This document shows positions 10,988 through 23,501 of a stretch of 64,000 bases of DNA, piece by piece. The position numbers and the translations under genes are program-made. Below the pieces are notes generated by a model. The model saw only the letters and a program-made list of their open reading frames with translations. It was not told where the DNA came from and did no database searches. Source of the DNA: Clavulina sp. PMI_390 (taxonomy: Eukaryota > Basidiomycota > Agaricomycetes > Cantharellales > Hydnaceae); NCBI GenBank assembly GCA_015039315.1, contig WIDE01000017.1, positions 152,181-216,180 of the forward strand, read 5' to 3'. Numbering within the stretch: position 1 is the stretch's first letter; each line of letters opens with the position of its first letter.

Positions 10988-13045
10988 TGCACCGATTTAG
11001 ATGCTTATCAGATTGTGGCTACCCTCATGGTGGTCGCCAGTTTTCTCTTTGGGATGCTCCATTCGAATCACATAATCTATTTGATTCACCGTGGTGGGAT
11101 GTGCATGAACCAGACACTCCTTCACCTTGATGCGCAACGGCCGAATATTTCAACAAGTCCGATAGGACGCACTGAGGTCTAATCCATTTAGGATAGCCGG
11201 AATAACACCGAGCAAAGAATCCAAATGATACTATGATAGGGAGGAAAATTTATTCCCTAGGCTAAAAAATGCCTTGGTGAGGCGAGGCGGCGACTAGCGC
11301 AGATACCACACAAGTAAGATTAACTCTGCTGAGTCAAGGAAGAAGCACAATGACGTGCGGAGATACTCCTGCCACGCGTCCGAAGGAGGAGGGATGATTG
11401 CCACCGAAGCATCGACAAGGGTAGTTAGCCGTCTCGCGTGCGCGCTGAGAGGGATAGACAGCGCATACGTGCGCGGTGCTGTTGATTAAAATGGCTTGTG
11501 GTAGGCCGCCCGAACAACATGCATCGGCGGTTGAGATGAGTCGTAGGGTTGGCCCGATCCTCGGTAGTCATTGGTAAGCCCTCTTTCAAGCATGATTCGG
11601 AAGGGAGTCAGTAGAGATGATAGAGTGGGCAAGAGCAAGGGTTTTCCGGATTCGTCTGATCTCCGTGATAGCGACAAGCGAGCGGAGGTTTCACCTTTTG
11701 ACAGCTTGGCAGGTGAGGCACTAAGCAAGGAGAAGAATCATCAGCCATCATGATGCTACAGCGAAGGTGCCGTGACAAGGACCCTAACATGTCACATGCT
11801 TATTTGATGAAGAGCGCTAAACCAGGAGATTGGTGTGATAATTTCCCGCAATAGCTGACGAGAGGCAAGCAGCTCTTCAGGCACACACGAGCAAGAGGGC
11901 AGAATATGGCATGTTTATCGGACAATAGGCGGTGATAGAGACCGGGGCCCGTAGTTCTTGAAGAATAAGACGCTTGTTTAACTGAGCTCATAATGTTCAA
12001 AGGCTAAGATGAGAGTTCCCGCAAGCTGAGGCGATAAGTGCGGGGGTGTTGTAGTGTCGGCGCCAAGTGATGTCGAAGGAATGTGGGGTCGGAGATGCAT
12101 TAAATTTCATTCAGGGATTTGCGCCCCAAAGCGGGGGGAATGGCAAGGGAGGGGCTGGGGGGCAAGGGTTCCGCTGCTGTTGGGCGGAATGAGCAAGCAG
12201 ACACTGATAAGACAGGTTTCATCATCATTGTTCTCGGTCAGTTACCGTGCCAATCTGTGTCTACAGTATACATGACTTCGGAGGGTTTCGGGACGACATT
12301 CTTCTGCTCGTTTTCATGTCGGTTGGGTCGGTATGATGACGAGGATAGCGCTCACAACGCCTGAGTCTTCACCGCACGTCCTAGTAAGATCGTCGATGAC
12401 TAACTTGCTCTGGTAATGGCCCCTAATTGTGGCTTCCTTTGAGAAATGAGGTATGCAGGATTGCCCATTTGGCCAAAGGCGGTCCGTCTCCCAAGGAAGG
12501 TAAGCGTGTCATTAGCAGGATTCTGGAGATCATGTGTCCTAACCCATCCTTCTCTGTCTAAATGACTCGCTCAATCCGTGCATTGTCAGCGAAGTTTCTA
12601 CCTTGCTGCGTCCTCGAATATCACTTGCTTGTCGTCCTGCATCTTTCTTTGTTATCGTAGTAGAAGGCGCGAGTTGAGTGCGCACGGTCATGATCGTCCG
12701 CACTCAGGCTGCCAATGCAGCCCGCCACAACGTTCTTGCCCCGTTGGCATTCAAGCGATCTCACTCGAATTCTTCTCCATAACAACATCAATGCAAAAGA
12801 TCACGCGTAGGGAGCGCTTCTTCATTCATCCAGCTACTCGGCCTCCCCTTTCATTTTACGGATCGGATTATCAATTGATTGGCATGACATGCATTAGGGC
12901 AGGGGCATCATCGGCCCAGTGGGCTCATTCCATGCCCGGATTAGAAAAACCTTCTCTCTTTTGCTCTCTCACCTCGCGGGGTTTCTTCTTATCGTCCCTA
13001 GACCCCTAGACACGCTTTGATCGCAGGCATCGTTGCTCACACCCG
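10988..13045. other. Intergenic, 2.06 kb, end of the left TF array
   Basis: I see no supported gene. Short open frames (for example 12578-13009) lack homology, intron structure or a reasonable composition. The last part must hold the promoter of the F-box gene. Confidence 0.45.
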
Positions 13046-15607
13046 ATGCCGTCGATATCTCATCTGCCCGCTGAGCTCGTGCTCACCATCGCAGAGCATT
13101 CTCTCCAACGGCACCCAGATGAATGCTATGTCGTCAACTCGGCCGACCTTGCCTCCCTGTCCTCCACATCAGCTCGTCTTCGAGCCATTCTAGCCCCATT
13201 GCTGTTCACAGAGGTCGCTGTTACCACTCAAGAGCAACTTGTTGCCTTATCGCGTGTTGGGCAGGCACGTCTCGCTTCAACGCGGTGAGTGTGACGCTCA
13301 ATCTATGCCAACCAGCTCCCAACTATCCACCCTTCGCTACGAGCATCGCTAAACATTAACGTCTTCAATGTTTTCTACATTAGGCGCTTGTCAATTTTTC
13401 TTACACCCGCATTGTATGAAGACTTCAAATTCTGGGGCTTTGTCCGCAAACGCTCTGGGCCGCCAGCCCCACATCCTCCTTCTCCCTTTGACGCGCTTGC
13501 GCGAATCCTCATTCGCGCCCAATCTTCCTTGCAAGTACTTCGCATCCAATTATCGAATCTTGTCGGGAAAGAGAGTCCCTGGTCCAAACTCTTCCACGAA
13601 AGCCCCTTCGCGGTGCCATTCAGTGACGCACTACTAAGATCGCTGAACCGACTGCAGCCGTCCCGTCATCGCGCCAGCCACCACCAGCCGCCGCAATTTT
13701 CTCCACATTCCAAATCGGCGCCCACCCTTGCCCCGCATTCTTCTTCATTATCTTCTTCTCCTTATGTACGCTCCCACCCAGAGTCTAGGTCCCACATATT
13801 CTTGCCTAATCTGCACACGATCAGCCTCGATGGGTTCTCTGAAGTCCATGCCCTTCTCGCCTCCTCGCCTTACCTCCGCACGCTACATATGCGTCTCTCG
13901 GGCGGGTTCCCCGAAGCGTCACATGCTGATCTTCTCGATGCGCTAGCGTTCGTCCCAGAGCTGCGCGAGCTGCAGTATGGCGTCACGTCGCTCAGGGTCG
14001 AAAGGAGACCAGGCCGAAGGGGGCTAGATGCACAGGGGCACTGGGACTTTGGAGCCGAAGTAGACGTCGTCAACGCTGAGGCGGAGGAAGAGGCGGAGGT
14101 GGATCAGGAGTGGGGGGACCTCCTTCCGGGAGATCAGCTGCCGGCGCCGTTGAACCGAGACCAGCTTGCTGCGCGTGTAGAGCTCGTCCAGGTGCTAGGC
14201 AAACTGCTTCCTGCCTTGGAGAAGCTGGACCTGCAAACTCGATCGTGTGCGTGCGGTGAATCGAGGGTATTGAGGTACCTGGACCTTGGCACGGACGAGG
14301 ATGAAGTAAAGTTCTGTGCTCCTAAGGATGTGCTATCGAGCTCGGTGCGTCTCTTTCATTCTTTCTCATTCATGCCCCTCGCACTGACGTTCTCGATATC
14401 TCCTCAATGCCAATAGGCCCTGACGGATGCGCTTCATGGCTTTAAACATTTGAAGCATCTTGCTCTCCCAAGCACTGTTCTCGCCTCTAATGTCCTCGCT
14501 ACGCGCGAAGGTAGGGCAGTCTTGCAGGCGCTCAGGAGTGCTGGGTCTCCAGCTCCTCACGCGATATCTCCGTCGAATGCGGGAACTCCGGCGATAGATA
14601 CAGTTGACGTCGCTGCTAGAACGGAAAGAGAGCTGGGCCAGATGCTTCTGGCCAAGACGCCAAGCCAGCGGCCGCCGAGACTTCCGATGCTAGAATCGCT
14701 CTCCTTTATCAGGGCCTATGCCGCCTCGAGCTCATCGGCTACCCCAGCCACACCAACACTCGTTGCCAGTGACTATCATCGCATTAGAACTCCCTCTCCG
14801 TCCTCTTCGACATCCTCGACTACTTCAAACCGGATTAGTTCTCGCCTGCGCGCACCTTCACATAACTTCCAACCTTTCCCGTTCTTGCTCCCCAAGCCAG
14901 CAACACCACTCTCGTTCCTGGCCCTTACGCAAAAGCTCGTGTGCAGCAAACTCTGTTGCGCGCTCAAGCTCAGTGATGGCGTCTTCCGCGGGTTTGTTGG
15001 GACGTGCACGGCGCGCGAGCCTGTGCATATCGATGGTGAGGAAGAGCTACTTGCAGAGATCGCGGGCATTCGCGGGTATACGCTCCCACCTGCGAGCGAG
15101 ATATCGCTCTTCAAGCCTGGGTATCCATGGGACCGCCGTGCTCGCGATCGCGTCTCGAGCCAATATCCATTCTTGAGCACAAGTGCAAGCGCACCTTCGT
15201 CGGCGCCACCGCCCCCTGTAATCGCTGAGGTAGAGCCGTCAGCCTCGACGTCCTATGTGATCGAGAAACACTGGATGACGTGGTACACGAACCATCCACA
15301 TTTGCATCCAGGTTTGCCGCATGGTGATGTTATGATGCACCATGCGGAAGATCTGGAGTTTGATTTTGCTGCTGCGAGCAGTGCTATGCTTGGTGCGTTA
15401 GGCGGGGCGCTCATGGGCGATGCCTTGGCACAGTGGATGCTTTCTAGTGATGCTGGGTTATTAGAATTGCTTTCGTCCTCCTCTGGACCACTGGGTGCTG
15501 GTGCCGATGGTGGTGTGGGTCTGAGTACATCGTTATTACTGAGGGCGGCGATGTCAGTCGGTATGGGAGGTGTGGTTGGCGCTGGAGTGCATGGTTTACG
15601 GCGATGA
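13046..15607 (+). CDS. F-box protein (796 aa)
   Basis: Three exons: 13046-13284, 13384-14344 and 14417-15607. Residues of about 3-65 fit an F-box: S-H-L-P-A-E-L-V-L-T-I-A near the start, a second Leu-rich helix at D-L-A-S-L-S-S-T-S-A-R-L, then L-L-F-T-E-V. Such proteins bind SKP1 and bring substrates to an SCF ubiquitin ligase. The middle has leucine-patterned segments of the LRR kind (F-L-P-N-L-H-T-I-S-L-D-G-F; Y-L-R-T-L-H-M-R-L), an acidic insert, and Ser/Pro-rich linkers. The last 80 or so residues are Ala/Gly-rich and hydrophobic, which is unusual after an F-box/LRR part. Substrate unknown. Confidence 0.75.
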
Positions 15608-16502
15608 CCTTGACCTTTGGACCGGCCAGCTCGAGTTGAGTGGACCAACGCATTGGTGGACTCGATCTCTTTTGGCAGCACAGTTCACCTTAACATGACA
15701 GCTTTCTTGATTAGACTACTACGACGAGAAATCCTCTATGGATGCATGAAGCATATACGTACTACGAAATAGAAACTAGAGACGTCCTTTGTTTCTCTCA
15801 CTGCATCCGCTCTTCCTGCCCTTGTAGCAACCAGCTCAATCCAAACGCATAGACAGATCCTGCCATGCCGCAGCAATCAATTAGTGCGCATGGCAGATCA
15901 GACATTAACATGGGGGTGCACATCGAGATTTGAGCACCGACGATCTCTCAATGGCGGAGCATCCGAATTCTCTCTCCCCGGGCGCATGCGCGCGCTTTTT
16001 GTCGTCCACTTGCTGTATCCACTCTCCCAGGTAGGTCGAAAATCAATCTCGGAACGACCGCAGCACAATCAGAAATTAAGATCCATACATAACATCCCCA
16101 AGACAGCGGTACTAGTAGGAATTGGAAAGGGGAAACGAATGGAAATAGATACATGTAGATAGCGGGTCAGAACGAACGGACAAACAAAACGTGGGCCCAG
16201 GAATTTAGAGGCAGGCCGCTCGTCGGTCGTCCGTAGATGGCGGTGATAGTGAATAACAGTGATGATGATGATGATGATGATGACGGAACAAACAAGGAAG
16301 AAACGATCTGAAGCGGGCAACTAACTGGCACACAAATAACCAAAAAGGGGGGAGTTGTCTATGTCTATGGCATAAATCCCACTTCACGCTCATCATCGCC
16401 ATCGTCGAGAAAGAGAGAGAAACTGATAGGAACGCAAGGTCAAACGCGGTATATTGGTCAGGCAGTTGCCACTGCGCAGTACAAGAGGTAGGGACGAGGT
16501 GA
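15608..16502. other. Convergent intergenic region, F-box gene and RER1 3' ends
   Basis: It contains the two 3' UTRs and a (GAT)n microsatellite at 16261-16283. No gene seen. Confidence 0.4.
16261..16283. repeat. (GAT)n microsatellite
   Basis: Nearly eight perfect copies of GAT downstream of RER1. Confidence 0.95.
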
Positions 16503-17438
16503 CTACCGTGACCCATAGGTCTTCTTGCCCAAGTCGAAGGGAATGTACTTGTACTTGATCATATGCCTAGATGGTAGCGAGGGGGAGACGCAAAAGAGAC
16601 ACAAGTACGGTGATGTTAGTGGGTCGCCTGTATGAGTGGGATGCAAGGAAAAAGAACGCACTTGATCTGTCGTCGCATGGTGATGGCGAACAGGATGCAG
16701 AAGTAGACCAGGAGAATCGGCCAGAAGACGGGGACGTCAAACACCTCGGAAGTCGTGCAGAAGAGGGCGACGACAGTGGCCCGTGTTGTCGACAGCCTAT
16801 GTGATATGACACGATTTGATACAATTTAGGATGTAACGGTGAGCGCTCCAACTTTGTGTTGTAAAATAGAATGCTTGGCGCGGACATACCAAAAGTCCCA
16901 CTCGGGCAGCCGGCGCACAAACGGCTTGAACTCGTCGTCCATGGAGTCGCGCGCTGAAGTGGGCAGTTCCTCACCGCCTTCCTCAATGTTGTCCGCAGCC
17001 AGGTCAGCCTCGATGGAGGGGTCGAATTTTGGTGTTAGGAAAGCAAGGAGAAGGTTGAGTAGGTAGATGGCGTGAGCATCTGATGACGATGATGATCATT
17101 CAAGCGCATGGAGAGAGAGAGAGAGAGAACCAAGGAAGGAAAGGCAAGACGGTTAGTGTGCGCGGGACCGACGTGTCAGTTGGGGATCCGCAGACAATTG
17201 AAGAAAAATGCGAGATGTAACGCACAGCACACGATGTACCACTGTACAGAAAAAGAATAATGAGCATAGGTGATATGGAGCGAGTGGAGAGAAAAGGACT
17301 TACCCCTTGTGCCAGAACAATTCGTAAAAGGAACACAAACACAAGACCGGCGGTTGCGAGCCAGCGGTTGAGCGCATGGGGCACGGAGCGGTCCAGATAG
17401 GATTGGTATAGCCTGGAATATTTCCTATATTGGTCCAT
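16503..17438 (-). CDS. RER1: RER1, Golgi-to-ER retrieval receptor (179 aa)
   Basis: Five exons on the minus strand: 17304-17438, 17226-17241 (16 bases), 16890-17079, 16662-16796 and 16503-16566. The protein matches the RER1 family along its length: [11 protein letters not shown] near the start, W-Y-I-V-C-Y then [56 protein letters not shown]. It has four hydrophobic segments. RER1 returns escaped ER membrane proteins from cis-Golgi in COPI vesicles. Its length is close to the usual 180-190. A GA microsatellite lies in intron 2. Confidence 0.96.
17111..17128. repeat. (GA)n microsatellite in RER1 intron 2
   Basis: Nine GA units inside the second intron of RER1. Confidence 0.9.
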
Positions 17439-18050
17439 ACTGGTGGTTGTTGGCCGCGGGGGGTGCAGGGAACCAGGAAACAGAAAAGAAACGCGAGCGC
17501 GTCAGTGCATGGAACATTAATGAACAGCTGGCAGAAATTCGCCGAGACACGGACACGGGCTTCAACGCAGGGGGGAAAGTGGAGCTGTCTGAGTCTTCCA
17601 TCATCGTGACGTGAGGTTCCGTAAAGTAGAAGGGAGAGGCAAAGGCGCCAAATGGGAGAGGTGGGGAATTATGAGCTGTGACGGGCTAACGGACGAAAAA
17701 GGTGGGCCACGGAAGCCGCGGGGTCTGCCGGGGGTGCTCCGAGCGAAGAGAAGCGCAATTCAGTTTCGAATAATACCAAGGTCTAGTCCTAGTGACCCTG
17801 AGCCTGAACTCTCCCCCCTCCTCTTGCCCCTCCCTCCCTCTCATCCACACTTGACTATACTTTTCTAGTTCTGCTATCGACCTGCTGCAGTAGCCCCTAT
17901 CTTGCTGCTCAGACCACATCAAAGCATACTTGAGTAACCTCTACTGCTGGTACTATATAGCTCAAGTTACGACTGGGCTCTCAGTACCAAATCTCGTGGT
18001 TCAGTTAGTAATTTCTACGACGCTTGCCCAAAGTGACTGCACTCGCCCCA
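17439..18050. other. Divergent intergenic region, RER1 and the Ser-rich protein
   Basis: A promoter region shared by two divergent genes. Pyrimidine-rich runs near 17810-17870 precede the plus-strand start, as is common for fungal promoters. No gene seen. Confidence 0.4.
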
Positions 18051-20309
18051 ATGTCGCGCCATCTTCGGCGCCCCTCGACGCCGAACGATCTCGAAATGAC
18101 AGATCCCTCGCTGTCCCCCGTGCCCTCCCCCCGACAGCCCCTTCCCACCTCGCTCGCCTCGTTTGCTCTTCCCCACACCCCATCCTCTGCTCCCTCTTCC
18201 CCCAGTGCTTCGTCATTCACCATGGCAATCGACCGCGAGGATCTCAGCTGGCCCCCGCCCTCGTTGTATGGAACAGCTCCCTCGTTTCCAACCATTAGGA
18301 AGCTCCGCCGATCTAGCCTCCTCTCTTCCCGCCCCTCGGACAAATCCGCCGCCGGGAGCAGTGGTAGCGGCAGTGGTAGCGGAAGCGACCTCTCGTATAC
18401 GTCACTCCGCGATGCCTTCAACGCCAACGTGTATGCTCGTCCGACACACTCCCGGTCCCGCTCTGGCTCTGGCTCACGATCTGCGTCAGCCGCTCCTGCT
18501 GGCAGGAGGAGCGCCCGTGCAGGCAGTCCGATCAGCACTGTCTTTCCTAATTGGGACGACGAGGATGACACAAAGGACGATGACCAGAGTCCCATCGTCT
18601 CATCCCCCACGCGCGTCGACGAAGAAGTCGCCGATGCCGACACGACGGTCACAGAAGCCAATGTGGACACATCATGTTCGAGAAGTGACAACAACGGCAA
18701 TGCAGATCACCATCCCTCACGAACACAGGATAATAGCGGTAGTGGTAATAGTGGGGAAGACACCACTACGTCACCCCAGGACGAGAACGAGGACGTCGAT
18801 GCACTCAGGCTCGACACTAGCTCTGGCCCGAGTGGCGCATCCTCTCGAGCCGGGAGCAAGAGGTCCTCGCGAACGATGAACGTCGATGATTTCCCTCTGT
18901 TCGCGTCACCTCCCGTCTCTCCTGGAGGGATGATGAGCGCTAAATCACCCTTTGGACCTCCAGTGACCCCTCGAGGCCCTGGGATATTGGAGCCAGCCTT
19001 CATTCCCATCCCCTCGCCTACACGGCCTATTTCCATGCAACCCAGTCGAGTGAGTTGGACATTTCGCATTGTATTTTTCTGGTAGCTAATCCCCCAATTC
19101 TTTCTACAGCTCAAACCCGCGCGTCTTATGGCAGTGATGCAAGAGACCGCGCTCCAAGACGCCGAAGTCGCGTCCGAAGCGTCCTTCCAGCGCCTCATCG
19201 CCTCGCACGCTGAGCCTCCTCTCGCCTTCCATCCTCGCACACCGCGGAGCGCACGCGGGCGCTTCCCAGAGGAAGTAGGCAACGATGATGATTATGTGCG
19301 CAGCAATAGCAGAGGAAGGAAGAGGGGGAGTGGATTCGAGGATAGTGATGAAGAGGACGACGATGATGATGCAGTCTTTGGCAATCCAAGTGGAGAGGGG
19401 AGCATGAATGGCGAGCCCTCAAGCAGCATGAGGTGGAGTGACAGTCCCGCGAACGCCATGGATGTCGAGATGGTTCGTCCCCTTACAATTTACTCTTCGC
19501 TCGAGTGCCTGACGTTGACCGATATTTTTCTACCTCAGGCAAGCTCATATGGATCTCCCTCCGTAACGTCGGGTGCTTTGCAGTCACTCATGTCGACCCC
19601 TCAACCCAGCAACGCCTCTGCCCAGAGTTATCCCTGGCGAGACGGTGCTACAGCATCTTCAGGACGAGCAACCAACAAGCGAAAACGTACGCACTCTTCT
19701 ACTGGTTCTTCCCCCTTCCTGAAAATTCTCGATGCTCATTCCCATGAAAATTATCTAGTTGGTGAGGATCGCTACGACCCCTACGCACATCCTACCAAAC
19801 GGCGCGCCGTCTCTCCGTCAATCTCCCTCTCCACGACATCGCTCATTCCGTCGGGCGGACCCAGCACTCCCGATTCATCCTCTTTTTCCCAGCAATCTTC
19901 GTCCTCAGCCATCACTCGGCCCATCTCCCACCCCCTACTCACATCTGTGTCATCCTCGCCCATGTCCATCTCTGCTCCTCCTCGCTCCCCCATCATGTCC
20001 TCTCCCTTCCCGTACTCGCACAACAATGGCAGTGGGATGCAGCTTTCTTCTCCCTATGGGAATGGAAACGGAGGTGGAAGCGGGATTAGTGCGTTCGACC
20101 GATTCGACCGATATGGCCCATATTATTATGCGGTTGCTGGGAACACGACGCCCACGTCCTCGCGTAGCGTGCACTCGAGCCCGATACTACGCCCTGTGCA
20201 TCGGTTGCCGCAGTCGGCGCGTGAGCGCGAGGAGCGGGAGAAGAGAGCGGGCGCCGTGAACGGAGCTGCGAGCGATGGAGTCAAAAACATCGATCTAGGG
20301 GGTATGTGA
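18051..20309 (+). CDS. Serine-rich low-complexity protein, probably nuclear (710 aa)
   Basis: Three exons: 18051-19049, 19110-19472 and 19539-20309. The start is the first ATG of the frame (M-S-R-H-L-R-R-P). The protein is dominated by Ser, Pro and Gly, with Ser/Gly runs around residues 100-115, an acidic stretch (E-D-S-D-E-E-D-D-D-D-D) near residue 430, and basic clusters N-K-R-K-R-T and T-K-R-R-A that could be nuclear import signals. A short conserved-looking segment (L-M-A-V-M-Q-E-T-A-L-Q-D-A-E-V) starts exon 2. I recognise no domain. The second intron is in frame, so its retention would add 22 residues. Confidence 0.7.
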
Positions 20310-21426
20310 TATGATTGATGAGGGTTCCCCCCTGGCTGCCTCGTGCCAAGGGAATGAACAGGTTGAAGAAATCTTATTAATGAAGTGCTGCTATGCCATC
20401 TCACGACTATAATGAACTTGCGCGCGTCCCTTTCACTTGATCGCATTGACAACGCATCCCGAGCAGCATTTTTGCTCTGCTATAATACCACAAAAGGGGT
20501 ATCTGCCCCATTATGCTGCTGTATTTGTATTCTTTCCTTCTTTTTTCTTTTCTCTCTGGATACCGATCGGCCGTTCCATCACTGGTGGAAGGAGGGCCAA
20601 TGTAGCTCTACATAATATGGGTAATTTCTAATTTCCACTATTTTTCCTGACCAACGACATATATCAGAAATTTGGCTACTCAGGACTTTTGATTGGGTGT
20701 TGACAAACGAGAAGCTTTGGAAGCCTTGAGGAGTTGTCCTTGTGAATTGTGGCAGGATCGCCACGGCTATCCGGTTTATGAGCTTGTCAACGACAATGAC
20801 TGTACATCCGTAGCATGACGCAGCTCTCTTCGGCTTCCCTTGATACATCTTATTACCAGCTGCTGCGTATTTGTTTAGTTGAGAGGAGCCGGGGGGTGTG
20901 TGATTTTCATTCCACAATGATTAGGTTGGAGGGGATCTGAACCCTGCCTGGGTGACAGGCTGGTGGTGAATGATCCCAAGGGCCCACCGGCATCGAGCTG
21001 GCCACACCAAGGTCCCGCGCCTCATCGGGTGATACCACGGCAACTAGTACTCCTGGATTTTGATTCTATTGATAATAATAATATAGCACCCCTTTGGCCG
21101 CCGACGGTGGACGAAGCTTGAGTAAGATCTCACGACGATCGTAGATCGCATCTCCAATTGGTAAGCGGCCTTTGCTATTTCAAGTGCCTGCAGCATTGTG
21201 CCCGCCCCGCTGGTCTGGGCAAATTCACTCGTTTTTGATCCCGTACTCTATTGGGGGGATCCTACAACCGACCTCCATTGATCATATTCATATTTGCGCC
21301 GCCGCCCATGGCTTGGGTGGAAGTTCCTGCTTTCTGCTTTTTCTGCCTCTTGCCTCCGTACCACTACTTTTTTCTGTTTTTCTTGTTTGTCAAACTGACG
21401 GCCGCACACGCTGGGGTCTAGCAGCC
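20310..21426. other. Intergenic, 1.1 kb, start of the right-hand array
   Basis: No gene seen. Bases 21098-21143 are shared with the promoter of the next membrane gene (see the promoter entry). Confidence 0.4.
21131..21143 (+). promoter_or_regulatory. CACGACGATCGTA element upstream of membrane gene C
   Basis: The 13-base string is identical to 24374-24386 upstream of membrane gene D. The surrounding bases (GCCGCCG... then GCTTGAG...GATC) also align. It lies about 285 bases before the start codon of C. A regulatory role is inferred from conservation in an otherwise diverged flank. Confidence 0.45.
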
Positions 21427-23501
21427 ATGCAGGCCGCTGCTCCTCATAGCGGCGAAACGATTCTTGCTAGCCCTCATAGACCTCGCCAGGGTTCTGGATC
21501 CTTCGGATATGCGATTGCGGTCCCTCCAAAGGGAGCTGTCGTTCTTGGCTTGATCTTCTCGGCGATGTGAGCCTCGTGAATCCCTTGGTGATCGACAACT
21601 TTCCTGACTGGATATCTTGTTCATCCCCCCTCAAAGTGCGATGGGCGTTGTTACTGTACAAGTCTTCATGTACTCTCATCGGTGGTATAAGGAGCGAAGA
21701 ACGGGTGTTTTCATTGTGGGTTTTGTTCCGCCCAACCTCGGTTTTCAGGGCAAGATGATAATCAACAAGCTCTGGTCGACCAAAATCTTCATCTATTTCT
21801 AGCTCTATGGAATTTTGTGGGCATTCTCTCTTTATGTCTGCAGCCAATACCACGCTCAAACGTTCGCCAGCCTGTACAATCTTTTTAGCATGTAAGTCAT
21901 GCTACACCTCATCGAATAGCACTCGGATTCCAACAGCTTGAATTTCGCAACCAGAGCTTTCCTGGGAGAAGCTGTATATCACTGGCTGATTACTGGATTC
22001 CGTGGCGGGGATGTCAATTACATCACTGTTCCCCAGTACGTACTGGTATTTCTTCCAAGGCCACGTGAGTGTGATACTGAGGTTTGAGCCATTTTACGAC
22101 AGGCGATATACCTTGGTGATGATCCCGGGTGTGAGCACACCATCGTTTCACTCCCCCATTAGCAATCAGGCCGACGGCCTCCCTATTAGGTTATTTCACG
22201 GGCGATCGTCTCGTGCATATTGGCGCTCATCACCGCTTCTTGTGAGGGGAGCTCCACCGTCCATATTGACGTCCTCTTACCGAAGCTGTCAATATAGTGA
22301 TTCACAATGGGCTTGTTGGACTCGTGTTGCATGTACTAACAGCATCCCGCATCGGTATACAAGGCCTCCTTTCCGGATTGCGAGCTCATTCGACGCAACT
22401 AATTCTTGAATTACGCTTCGTAAAATAGCCCTAATGGCGTTTGTGGTGCAAGTTACCTATCAGTCATTTGCGTCCAGCTCATCCTTTGGCAACGTCACTC
22501 CACCTTTGCTTAAGGCACATAATGCATTGGCCATGTTCACCGAAGCCCTTGTATGCACCTTATTTGGTGCCGCAATGTACCGAGAGAGCCGGGGCAATAG
22601 CGGGACAACGTGAGTAGTATATCATTTACAAAATACCAGTAATTTGATTATTGATACGTTTTCTGGCTAAATATCTCACAGGAACTCCGGCATAAGTCAA
22701 AAGAACCGCCAGGTGATCCTGTCGTATTCCTTCCATCTGTGTGTGCCTTCAATATCACTAGAACTGGGCTATTGTTTAAACCTCTATTGCTAGGGTCTGG
22801 TACATCGCATTTGTATCGGTAGGCTGATCTCGCCATTAACTCTTTCGACCTAAAACTCAGACCCTCACTGAGAATCAAGGGGATGTGGAAGAAATCACCA
22901 TTCCAAACTGCCTGCTTCGGAATCCCACTGGGCCCTGGTAAGACCCTGTTTTCCACTGTCATTCCAGACCCCTGTCTAACGCTCTCCTGAAGTGTGTAAT
23001 GCCACTTTTCTCATACTGTGAGTCGAGTAGTCAGATCCTCAACCCAAGCGTCGAGTTCACTGCATGTGAATACGTTAGATTACACACCTATCCATCGCTC
23101 CCTATGCCAACATTACTTCTGAGTGGCTTTCGAAAACCTGTAAGTTCCCTGTTTACGAGAGTCCTTCTCAATCTAATCCAATTAACCTGACGCGTGTACC
23201 ACTCGATTAGCCGAAGCAAGGCGCCGCCGTGGCCAGAGTCTTGACAACTCGTGACGTTGCCATCGAATCGTGCCACGATGGCCCGCTCGAATTACAACTG
23301 ATGGAACGCTTGGATGTACGTAAATTGCGCCGTGTAATTGCTGGTTCTCTCACCTTCTAACGCAATCACACTCTTGATCTGCAGAGGATGTTTCCAGAAG
23401 AGGAGGAAATCCGCTCGTATGACCCAGAGCTTGATGTCCCAATTTCAACGACAGATGGCCCGAGAAAACCTCCGAAGCCCCCAAATGCGCTTATAGCCTG
23501 A
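21427..23501 (+). CDS. Polytopic membrane protein, family M copy C (16 exons, about 366 aa)
   Basis: Exon 1 is 21427-21566, exon 2 21637-21715, exon 3 is 14 bases; the stop is TGA at 23499-23501. Family landmarks: G-Y-A-I-A-V-P-P-K-G-A before the first helix, V-Y-H-W-L-I-T-G-F-R-G-G, T-P-P-L-L-K-A-H, W-Y-I-A-F-V-S then G-M-W-K-K-S, T-A-C-F-G-I-P-L-G-P, and the C-tail T-T-R-D-V-A-I-E-S-C-H-D-G-P-L-E with F-P-E-E-E-E-I-R-S-Y. All splice sites used are GT-AG. It opens a same-strand tandem of four. Function unknown. Confidence 0.75.

Noticed and set aside
12578..13009. Open frame of 143 codons before the F-box gene
   Set aside because: Composition looks random, no homology or splice logic, and it overlaps the expected promoter.
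18005..18700. Minus-strand open frame of 231 codons opposite the Ser-rich gene
   Set aside because: Antisense by-product of Ser-codon-rich sequence on the plus strand.
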